This document shows positions 57,290 through 64,000 of a stretch of 64,000 bases of DNA, piece after piece; position 1 is the stretch's first letter, and every line of letters begins with the position of its first letter. The DNA comes from Lysinibacillus sp. G4S2 (GTDB lineage: Bacteria > Bacillota > Bacilli > Bacillales_A > Planococcaceae): NCBI RefSeq assembly GCF_030348505.1, contig NZ_JAUCFJ010000002.1, positions 3,600,001 to 3,664,000 on the forward strand, in the 5' to 3' direction. A program made the position numbers and the translations under genes. The notes below the pieces were generated by a model. The model was given only the letters and a program-made list of their open reading frames with translations, searched no databases and was not told where the DNA came from.

Positions 57290-58639
57290 TTATTTTACAG
57301 TTTCTAATACACGCACAAATTGCCCTTTAGAATGAGGATATCCAGCTTGGGTAATTTTCACCTTCACAAGCTGACCGATTAGGCTTTCAGGACCTTCAAA
57401 TACTACTTTTAAGTAATTATCAGTATAACCTGTTAAAAGCCCTGCCTCACCGCTTTCATCATGCACGAATTCTTCAGGTATTACCTCTAGCACTTGATCT
57501 TCAAAGCGAGAAGAATATTCCTTCGCTAATTGATCATTTAAAGCGATTAATCGGTGAACACGTTCGTTTTTAATATTTTCGTCAATTTGGTCCTCCATGC
57601 GCGCAGCTGGTGTACCTGTACGTGGAGAGAACGGGAATACGTGTAATTCAGAAAACTTATGGTCACGAATAAAGTTATATGTTTCCATGAACTCTTCCTC
57701 AGTTTCACCTGGGAAACCTACGATTACATCAGAAGTGACAGCCAAGTCTGGTAAAGCTTCATGTAGTTTAGTTAAACGTTCACCGAAGAACTCCATTGTA
57801 TACTTACGTCGCATACGTTTTAAAACTGTATCAGAGCCAGATTGGATTGGAATGTGTAAGTGGTTAACAACGATATTTGATTCACGTAAAACTTCAATCA
57901 CTTCATCTGTTAATTGACTTGCCTCAATCGAAGAAATACGAAGGCGTTTTAAACCTTTCACATTTGCCTCTAAATCACGTAGTAGCTGGGCTAAATTGTA
58001 ATCTTTTAAGTCTTGTCCATAGCCACCTGTGTGAATACCAGTTAGAACAATTTCAAGATACCCCGCATCCACTAGTTGTTGTGCTTGGCTCAAAACTTCC
58101 TTAGGATCTCGAGAGCGCATTAACCCACGTGCCCATGGAATAATACAAAACGTACAGAAGTTATTACAGCCTTCTTGTATTTTTAAAGATGCGCGTGTAC
58201 GGTCTGTAAATGCAGGCACGTCTAATTCCTCATACACACGATTTTTCATAATATTGCGTACAGCATTAATTGGTTGGCGTTCAGTAAGATATTGGTCTAT
58301 GTAGCCAAGTAATTTTGTACGATCCTGTGTTCCTACAACAATGTCAACACCAGGAATCGCCATAATTTCTGCTGGAGAGGTTTGAGCGTAACATCCTGTA
58401 ACACAAATAACAGCGTCTGGGTTTTGACGAATAGCTCGACGGATAACTTGACGTGATTTTTTATCCCCTGTATTTGTTACTGTACATGTATTAATGACAT
58501 AAACGTCTGCTTGACGATCAAACTCCGTACGTTCATAGCCTTCTTCTTTAAATAACTGCCAAATCGCTTCTGTTTCATAATGATTTACTTTACAACCTAG
58601 AGTATGGAAACTCACGATTTTTGGTCGCTCGTTACTCAT
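57290..58639 (-). CDS. mtaB: tRNA t6A37 methylthiotransferase MtaB
   Basis: This 449-residue radical-SAM enzyme makes ms2t6A37 in tRNA. It has an N-terminal UPF0004 domain with three cluster Cys (HTLGCKVNHYETE; NTCTVTN; VTGCYAQ), the radical-SAM CxxxCxxC in GCNNFCTFCIIPWARG, and a C-terminal TRAM domain (LLTGYTDNYLKVVFEGPE). The start is ATG 58639 behind GAAAGGATG. It corresponds to B. subtilis yqeV. Confidence 0.95.
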   Translation of the reverse strand: MSNERPKIVSFHTLGCKVNHYETEAIWQLFKEEGYERTEFDRQADVYVINTCTVTNTGDKKSRQVIRRAIRQNPDAVICVTGCYAQTSPAEIMAIPGVDIVVGTQDRTKLLGYIDQYLTERQPINAVRNIMKNRVYEELDVPAFTDRTRASLKIQEGCNNFCTFCIIPWARGLMRSRDPKEVLSQAQQLVDAGYLEIVLTGIHTGGYGQDLKDYNLAQLLRDLEANVKGLKRLRISSIEASQLTDEVIEVLRESNIVVNHLHIPIQSGSDTVLKRMRRKYTMEFFGERLTKLHEALPDLAVTSDVIVGFPGETEEEFMETYNFIRDHKFSELHVFPFSPRTGTPAARMEDQIDENIKNERVHRLIALNDQLAKEYSSRFEDQVLEVIPEEFVHDESGEAGLLTGYTDNYLKVVFEGPESLIGQLVKVKITQAGYPHSKGQFVRVLETVK

Positions 58640-59216
58640 AATATATATCATCCTTTCAAGAGTACACTACAATAAATTAAATTATCAACGTGTCTTATAA
58701 TAGCACAAATAAATATAATGAGCCTAGCTTTTTGGCTAGTCTTATTAAAAAACAGGCACCACAAATTAAGTATCTACCAATGGGAGGCATTTTATTTGGA
58801 GCAAAATTGATCATTTTGTCCTTGCAGCTCCATAAAAACGAGACTTCTTCTACTGCCCTACTAATACTCTAAATTACATCCTCTGAATGTAGAATCAATA
58901 TTTAAGACATATCTAAATAAATAAACCGTTTTTTATTGTGCGTTCAGTAAATTTGTTCAAAATATTTTTGTAAACTGTTAAATACAATTCTACAATCCAC
59001 AAGATCCCCCCAATTACATCGGTATTAGAAATCTCATCAAAAAATCCCATTGGTTATTAAATTGCAAAAGGCAGTTAAATATTAGATTCAACTGCCTACT
59101 CAAATATTGAATTTTTATTAATGCCCATTAAATATTACATGGTTATTTTTTTGATTACATTTTTTGGCAGTAAACTACCTTTTTTTCTTGTTCTACTCCT
59201 CTAAAAACTAGAGCTA
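58640..59216. other. Intergenic stretch between the coat cluster and mtaB
   Basis: It holds the mtaB upstream region, a low-complexity AT-rich zone and the terminator GGCAGTT (59070-59076) / AACTGCC (59090-59096) of the coat paralogue at 59217. A 60-codon open frame at 58690 has no ribosome site and is not supported. Confidence 0.6.
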
Positions 59217-60005
59217 TTAAGGACTCACAGGAGGAGTAAGCCCTAAAAGATTAGGAGTTATTACATTAGTGCCTGCTCCAAGGCGGATTTGTTGAACTTG
59301 CAGTACTTTTACAGTAAGCTCTAGTACGATTTTTTCACGTAATGTGCTGAAAGTACTTTCTGGTGCTGCCATAATTGGTGAAAAATCAAGTTCAAAGAAG
59401 TTTGCAGCTACTAATTCGCCAAATGGTTGTTCATTGTATTTAACGAGATTTTGGAAGAAAGCCTTATCCAATCGAGCATCCATTTGCGTTTTTTCATTAA
59501 GGAAGTTCGCTTCGGCAAACTCAGAAATTCCTAAGATTGGAGTAGTACCTCCTGGTGTTTGTGGGAAAGCAAGGTCTGTAAAACCTGAAAACTGAACATC
59601 AGCAATTCTATCTCGAAGTGCCCCATTACATGCTGATGAAGCATATTCTATATTTTTGCGAATATGTCCCGCTACAAATAATTTAGCTCTTGTTACCCTG
59701 AAAAAGTCAGTGCCATCAATACGTAAAAAGCTAACAGGTACTAGTTTAACTTGATTTAGGAATACATTTTTTTTCACTCTTTTGATTTCAGTTGCTGCAG
59801 GGGTAAGGGTAATATCTGACTCCACAACTATTTGAAGTGTTGGTTCCGCTAGTACAACTGGAACTTTAATAGTTGGAGTTGTAAGCGGTGTAGCGACTAC
59901 TGGAGTAGTAGCATTAGTTAATGGTAATTGTTCAGTTGATGCTACTGGGCAAGGCTCGCAATGATTAACAGGACTATCTAATTTACTTTCCAATTGTTCA
60001 CTCAC
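59217..60005 (-). CDS. SPOCS-domain spore coat-like protein, paralogue 1
   Basis: This 262-residue protein has a Pro/Thr-rich N-terminal segment (about 20-50), then NVFLNQVKLVP and LFVAGHIRKNIEYAS (109-123), the recurring motif of SPOCS/DUF3794 domains of spore coat and SipL-type proteins. A conserved FPQTPGG loop and a C-terminal KIVLELTVKVLQVQQIRLG strand follow. It is nearly identical to the protein at 62760 outside the N terminus. The start is GTG 60005 after AAGAGG. CATATTCTA, a mother-cell sigma -10-like box, lies upstream. A spore coat or exosporium role is inferred. Confidence 0.72.
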   Translation of the reverse strand: MSEQLESKLDSPVNHCEPCPVASTEQLPLTNATTPVVATPLTTPTIKVPVVLAEPTLQIVVESDITLTPAATEIKRVKKNVFLNQVKLVPVSFLRIDGTDFFRVTRAKLFVAGHIRKNIEYASSACNGALRDRIADVQFSGFTDLAFPQTPGGTTPILGISEFAEANFLNEKTQMDARLDKAFFQNLVKYNEQPFGELVAANFFELDFSPIMAAPESTFSTLREKIVLELTVKVLQVQQIRLGAGTNVITPNLLGLTPPVSP

Positions 60006-60051
60006 AAAAAAACCTCTTTTCATTGTTTTTATGAGACATCTCTCATATCGC

Positions 60052-60060
60052 TAGAATATG
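60052..60060 (-). promoter_or_regulatory. Probable mother-cell sigma -10 box, paralogue 1
   Basis: The minus strand reads CATATTCTA, matching the SigK/SigE-type CATAnnnTA. It lies inside a block conserved upstream of both complete paralogues (60052-60085 and 63597-63635), including GCTACATATTCTA and GTCCAT. The -35 is not certain. Confidence 0.5.
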
Positions 60061-60144
60061 TAGCGATTTAATCTAAACATGGACATATACACTAGTTTTT
60101 TTAAAAAGAGTTTTTTGAGCAGAGAGATAAGCTTCAAGTATCCT

Positions 60145-61809
60145 CTAGATCCTTGGCACTCGAATATTCTGTACTTGTAGCATTTGAATGATTAATTCTA
60201 ATACTATGTTTTGACACATTTGATTTACATGAATAAATGACTCATTCTGTGCAGGTGCATTCTGAGTGTGAGATGCAGTATATTCAATCCCCTGATGAAT
60301 ATAACCTTCAATATATAAATTTCCCTTCAATGCTGAACATGTCCCATTACCTAATGATTGTGAAAACTGATTAGGAACGAATCTACAATTGGTTAATACT
60401 ACCTCATTCGAGATATCTTTAACTCCCACAATTCCTTTTTCGAATACTATATTCTCTTCAAGGCATATTTCTATTTTATATTCCCCTACTACAACTGGAA
60501 CTCTAATGTGCATAAAGTCATCTGAACTGTAAGAGTGATTATTTGTTTCTCCTTGTTTAAGTGATTGTGTGTTATGTAAGGGCATTCCAACTGATTTAGA
60601 TGGATAACTCTTCTGATTATGTTTATCATAAGTATCAGTTTTCATTAAAAATATAATTTCATTAATTTTTGAGTGAACCAACCGACAATCAGGCTGTTCA
60701 GGATAATCCATTGTAGTACTAAATAGTTTGGTTTCAAATTGAGGAGAAAGATGATTGTCTAGATCAAGAAAATCAAATGTATTTTTAGCAATCTCACCAC
60801 AGATAGGAGCATGAAGAAAATCATCAATTTCCACGTGAGTAGAAATTAGAATTTTTTTTGTTATAGAACATACTTTTCCTTGCACTGACCCAGTAGATGC
60901 ACTATCATGACCCGCAGGATTGTTTTTCTCCAACTCTTCTGTATCAATAGGACTCATAATTTTATCCTCCCCGTTGGATTCAGAAGGACTTAAAAATTCA
61001 CGATTAGAGTCTAGTTGAGATGCAAAATCTTGTTCTTCCACAAGATTTGTTCCTTTTACCTCATCTATATCAAGCGGATCATTCACTTCATCTTCAACAA
61101 CAATTTCAGAAGGGATAGGTAGCTCACAATTGGAACCTAGATGCGCTGCAAGGTCCTGTTCCTCTACAGGATTGGGATTTAGATGAGCTGTAGAATCTTG
61201 TTCTTCTACAGGATTGGGATCTAGATGAGCTGTAGACTCCTGTTCTTTTACAGGGTTGGGATCTAGATGAGCTGTAGAATCCTGTTCTTCTACAGGATTG
61301 GGATCTAGATGAGCTGTAGAATCCTGTTTTTCTACAGGATTGGGATCTAAATGAGCTGTAGAATCCTGTTCTTCTACAGGATTGGGATCTAGATGAGCTG
61401 TAGACTCCTGTTCTTCTACAGGATTGGGATCTAGATGAGCTGTAGAATCCTGTTTTTCTACAGGGTTAGTTTCATCCGCTGCTTTTATATCAAGCAGATT
61501 ATTCTTTTCATCCTCAACATCAATTTCAGAAGGGATAAGTAGCCCACAATCGGAGTCTAGATGCGCTACAAGTTCCTGTTCCTCTACAGAATTGGTTTCA
61601 TCCACCTCTTCTATATCAAGGAGATCATTCATTTCATCCTCAGCATCAACTTCAGAAGGAATGAGTAACTCACGATCGGGATTTAGATGCACTGCAAGGC
61701 TAGTTTCATCTTCTTTTTCTATAGTAAGGAGGTCATTACAATAGACGAAAACTTTTTGCTTGGAACTTATTTCTTTCATCTCTCTATAATTAATCCATGG
61801 AGTTTTCAT
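60145..61809 (-). CDS. Large repeat-bearing SPOCS-like coat protein
   Basis: This 554-residue acidic protein has, at residues about 115-226, eight 14-residue repeats of NPVEEQDSTAHLDP type, encoded by 42-bp direct repeats (61132-61467). They are flanked by longer imperfect copies (LLIPSEIDVEDE modules). The C-terminal 120 residues (YKIEICLEENIVFEKGI .. LYIEGYIHQGIEYTAS .. IVLELIIQMLQVQNI) resemble the neighbours' SPOCS region. It is probably a coat-surface protein whose repeat number can change. The start is ATG behind GGGAGTG. Confidence 0.65.
   Translation of the reverse strand: MKTPWINYREMKEISSKQKVFVYCNDLLTIEKEDETSLAVHLNPDRELLIPSEVDAEDEMNDLLDIEEVDETNSVEEQELVAHLDSDCGLLIPSEIDVEDEKNNLLDIKAADETNPVEKQDSTAHLDPNPVEEQESTAHLDPNPVEEQDSTAHLDPNPVEKQDSTAHLDPNPVEEQDSTAHLDPNPVKEQESTAHLDPNPVEEQDSTAHLNPNPVEEQDLAAHLGSNCELPIPSEIVVEDEVNDPLDIDEVKGTNLVEEQDFASQLDSNREFLSPSESNGEDKIMSPIDTEELEKNNPAGHDSASTGSVQGKVCSITKKILISTHVEIDDFLHAPICGEIAKNTFDFLDLDNHLSPQFETKLFSTTMDYPEQPDCRLVHSKINEIIFLMKTDTYDKHNQKSYPSKSVGMPLHNTQSLKQGETNNHSYSSDDFMHIRVPVVVGEYKIEICLEENIVFEKGIVGVKDISNEVVLTNCRFVPNQFSQSLGNGTCSALKGNLYIEGYIHQGIEYTASHTQNAPAQNESFIHVNQMCQNIVLELIIQMLQVQNIRVPRI
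61132..61467 (-). repeat. 42-bp coding repeats within the large coat-like gene
   Basis: Eight in-frame copies of a 42-bp unit (plus strand TGTAGAATCCTGTTCTTCTA, then CAGGATTGGGATCTAGATGA), with few substitutions, mostly synonymous or E/K, D/E exchanges. The period preserves the reading frame. Confidence 0.88.
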
Positions 61810-62759
61810 TAGTTCACTCCCAAATAATGTTTTGACAAATAAAGTGCAACAGTTAATCTGTAAAAATTCTTATGTACTTTTACAGCCAAGAAGTCTTTTT
61901 TGGTCAATTTATTTTTTATGATAAGATTTTATGAATTCTTCTAGAGAGACTTGTTCAAAATCCGTTTTCTTCAGGGAAAACTTACGAAGTAACCCGTTTT
62001 TCAATTTTTATTTCTTCCACTTACCTTGATGAATAGATTGGTTAAAAAAAAACAGCGTTTTCCCTTTCCTTTTCTAATATCTGATAACAGCTAAACACTT
62101 TTGCTTTTATTGCTCGAAGATATGATGGATGTATATAGTTTAAAATGAATGGATCATCACCAAAACGTGTGGTTGATTTCCGTTCCCGCTGGGCGCTTTA
62201 TTGCTGTCGCTTCGCTTTCGCACAGAAAACATCCGCTTCACTCCAGGGTCTCATCTGTGACGCTGATCCCCAAGAAGTCGCCCAGCCGGAACGAAGGTCA
62301 ACCTATATGGCATACGTTTTAACAAATGTCATCCACAACTTTTGGTGATGAGCCAAATGAATACCTCTTTTTTCAAATATTGTCAAATGAAATTCAAACG
62401 TTATCATTATGAGCTACTTTTATTTTGATCTATGTGTTGCACTTATAATTACTATCCATTTTATGCATTACTTTTACTTTTGTCCCTAGTACTTTCAAAA
62501 ATCTCAGTAGCAATTGAGATACTAATGCGTTTGATAGACGATTGCTTAGTAAAAACTAAAATTTTATCTTTACATTATTTTCTTCAACTCGATTATTTTG
62601 ATAGCACCTATTAGTGCATTTACGATCGATATTATTATAGAAAAAATGCAGTTGAAAATTCGATTTAATCGAACTTTCAACTGCCAACTCAAATATTGGA
62701 TTTTTTCAGTACCTTCAAATGTCCTTTTATCTCTAATTTCCTCCTCTAAAAATTAGAGA
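61810..62759. other. Intergenic stretch with element copy 10
   Basis: It contains the upstream region of the gene at 60145, the complete repeat element at 62154-62351, and the terminator GCAGTTGAAA/TTTCAACTGC (62648-62683) of paralogue 2. Small open frames at 62145 and 62432 lack ribosome sites. Confidence 0.6.
62154..62351 (+). repeat. MITE-like element, complete copy 10
   Basis: The left end is TCATCACCAAAACGTGTGG; then TTGATTTCCGTTCCCGCTGG; the centre holds TCGCTTCGCTTTCGCACAG and CTCCAGGGTCTCATC. The right arm is GCCCAGCCGGAACGAAGG, with ATGTCATCCACAACTTTTGG and TGATGA. Left and right arms are complementary apart from about 35 extra bases in the right arm. This is the best reference copy. 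Confidence 0.85.
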
Positions 62760-63551
62760 TTAACAAGATTCAGTAGGATGAATAACAGGAGTAGGACTAA
62801 CTGGAGGAGTAAGTCCTAAAAGATTAGGAGTTATTACATTAGCAACTGGAATTTGAAGTTGTTGAACTTGCAATACTTTTACAGTAAGATCTAGTACGAT
62901 TTTCTCACGTAATGTGTTGAAAGTGCCTTCTGGTGCTGTCATAATTGGTGAAAAATCAAGTTCAAAGAAGTTTGCAGCTACTAATTCGCCAAATGGTTGT
63001 TCATTGTATTTAACGAGATTTTGGAAGAAAGCCTTATCCAATCGAGCATCCATTTGCGTAGTTTCATTAAGAAAGTTCGCTTCGGCAAACTCAGAAATTC
63101 CTATGATTGGAGTAGGACCCCCTGGTGTTTGTGGGAAAGTAAGGTCTGCAAAACCAGAAAACTGAACATCAGCAATTCTATCTTGGAGTGCCCCGTTACA
63201 TGCTATTGAAGCATATTCTATATTTTTGCGAATATGTCCCGCTACAAATAATTTAGCTCTTGTTACTCTGAAAAAGTCAGTGCCATCAATACGTGTAAAT
63301 CTAACCGGTACTAATTTAACTTGATTTAGGAATACATTTTTTTTCACTCTTTTGATTTCAGTTGCTGCAGGAGTAAGAGTAATATCTGACTCCACAACTA
63401 TTTGAAGTGTTGGTTCTGCAAGTACAACTGGAATTTTAAGAGTTGGAAGCGTTACTGGTGTAGGAACTAGTGTAGTAGTTGCAGGAGTTAATGGTATTTG
63501 TTGTGTTGATGTTACTGGACAAGATTGGATTGGATCACATTGATTACTCAA
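62760..63551 (-). CDS. SPOCS-domain spore coat-like protein, paralogue 2
   Basis: This 263-residue protein matches paralogue 1 along its length (NVFLNQVKLVP, LFVAGHIRKNIEYAS, FPQTPGG, AANFFELDFSPIM). It differs at the N terminus (SNQCDPIQSC) and carries an extra C-terminal Pro/Thr tail ending in ESC. The start is TTG behind GAGGGA, with the same spacing as paralogue 1. CATATTCTA lies upstream at 63597-63605. Its own terminator is at 62648-62683. Confidence 0.72.
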   Translation of the reverse strand: MSNQCDPIQSCPVTSTQQIPLTPATTTLVPTPVTLPTLKIPVVLAEPTLQIVVESDITLTPAATEIKRVKKNVFLNQVKLVPVRFTRIDGTDFFRVTRAKLFVAGHIRKNIEYASIACNGALQDRIADVQFSGFADLTFPQTPGGPTPIIGISEFAEANFLNETTQMDARLDKAFFQNLVKYNEQPFGELVAANFFELDFSPIMTAPEGTFNTLREKIVLDLTVKVLQVQQLQIPVANVITPNLLGLTPPVSPTPVIHPTESC

Positions 63552-63596
63552 AAATTTTCCCTCTTTTCATTTTGTAGTTTTTGAGAGCTCTCCATA

Positions 63597-63605
63597 TAGA
63601 ATATG
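63597..63605 (-). promoter_or_regulatory. Probable mother-cell sigma -10 box, paralogue 2
   Basis: CATATTCTA on the minus strand occupies the same place as in paralogue 1, inside a conserved upstream block that also contains GTCCAT and ACTAGT. Confidence 0.5.
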
Positions 63606-63669
63606 TAGCAATTAAATCTATGAATGGACGTGTATACTAGTTTTTTACTGATTATTATTATAGAAAAAT

Positions 63670-63708
63670 GGCAGTTGAAAATTCGATTTAATCGATTTTT
63701 CAACTGCC
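63670..63708 (-). terminator. Terminator of paralogue 3
   Basis: GGCAGTTGAAAA (63670-63681) pairs with TTTTTCAACTGCC (63696-63708), with TCGATT/AATCGA inside. It nearly duplicates the hairpin at 62648. Confidence 0.82.
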
Positions 63709-63798
63709 AACTTAAAGATTAGATTTTTTTCAGTACCCTCATTTGTCCTTTTATATCTAATTTCCTCCTCTAAAAATTAAAGATAACAGGAGGATCTA

Positions 63799-64000
63799 TT
63801 ATGGACTAACTGGAGGAGTAAGTCCTAAAAGATTAGGAGTTATTACATTAGCAACTGGAATTTGAATTTGTTGAACTTGCAATACTTTTACAGTAAGATC
63901 TAGTACGATTTTTTCACGTAATGTGTTGAAAGTGCCTTCTGGTGCTGTCATAATTGGTGAAAAATCAAGTTCAAAGAAGTTTGCAGCTACTAATTCGCCA
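63799..64000 (-). CDS. SPOCS-domain coat-like protein, paralogue 3 (5' part beyond window)
   Basis: The minus-strand frame runs in from the right edge and ends TAA-TAG at 63796-63801. It encodes the C terminus of a third family member (AANFFELDFSPIM .. LLGLTPPVSP), almost identical to paralogue 2 but without that protein's Pro/Thr tail. The first part lies outside the window. Confidence 0.8.
   Translation of the reverse strand, partial: GELVAANFFELDFSPIMTAPEGTFNTLREKIVLDLTVKVLQVQQIQIPVANVITPNLLGLTPPVSP

Noticed and set aside
58690..58872. 60-codon plus-strand frame after mtaB promoter region
   Set aside because: No Shine-Dalgarno, low-complexity sequence and no neighbour logic.

Overview
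This window comes from a low-GC, endospore-forming member of the Bacillales, most likely Lysinibacillus or a close relative in the Planococcaceae. The evidence is the conserved rpsU-to-sigA block in B. subtilis order (with a single-chain glycyl-tRNA synthetase), the spore genes yqfC, yqfD and cotJABC, an SLH-domain protein, and frequent TTG/GTG starts behind strong Shine-Dalgarno sequences. The genus call is inference; no rRNA or tRNA gene is present to confirm it.

Layout. 1-4.2 kb: the end of kdpD, kdpE, and a Fur-boxed feoA-feoB operon followed by a small Cys-rich membrane protein. 4.2-8.4 kb: a chemotaxis receptor, yqfQ (a VrrA-like repeat protein) and ispH. 8.4-13.9 kb: a C4-dicarboxylate module, with the dctR and dctS two-component genes on the minus strand and the binding protein dctB and symporter dctP on the plus strand; dctP has a consensus CcpA cre site. 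13.9-19.4 kb: accessory genes (tubby-like protein, alpha/beta hydrolase, PhzF, signal peptidase I, FMN reductase, DUF2164). 19.4-22.7 kb: an AT-rich cassette that looks like a microcin C-type peptide-nucleotide operon, with a 10-codon peptide gene, a hairpin, an MccB-like ThiF-fold adenylyltransferase and an MFS exporter. 22.7-31.6 kb: yqfO, trmK, cccA, a membrane protein, sigA, dnaG, ppsR and ccpN on the minus strand. 31.7-35.4 kb: a glycine T-box with glyQS, then an SLH protein. 35.4-47.1 kb: recO, era, cdd, dgkA, ybeY, pgpH, phoH, yqfD, yqfC, a yqfB-position gene, floA, yqeZ and rpsU. 47.3-49.7 kb: a c-di-AMP riboswitch driving ktrB-ktrA. 49.7-51.3 kb: cotJABC. 52.1-58.7 kb: deoC, an uncharacterised permease/M20 peptidase/regulator cluster, and mtaB. 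59.2-64 kb: a cluster of SPOCS-like, probable spore-coat paralogues, the last cut by the window edge.

The intergenic DNA is unusual. At least ten copies or fragments of one long inverted-repeat element (ends TCATCACCAAAA / TTTTGGTGATGA) and about seven copies of a second one (ATTATGCC..GGCATAAT / GCTGAAAGAAGTTA) sit between genes. Some carry tandem minisatellite arrays inside them or next to them, with units of 35, 37, 42 and 43 bp. These arrays produce long open frames that should not be mistaken for genes. Several break up otherwise conserved operons (kdpD/kdpE, phoH/pgpH, cotJB/cotJC).

Best candidate for a new system: the mcc-like operon at 20.25-22.6 kb. Its peptide contains a heptapeptide ending in Asn, followed by an unexpected Gly-Asp-Arg tail, and its MccB-like enzyme lacks the zinc-binding cysteine pairs of classical MccB.
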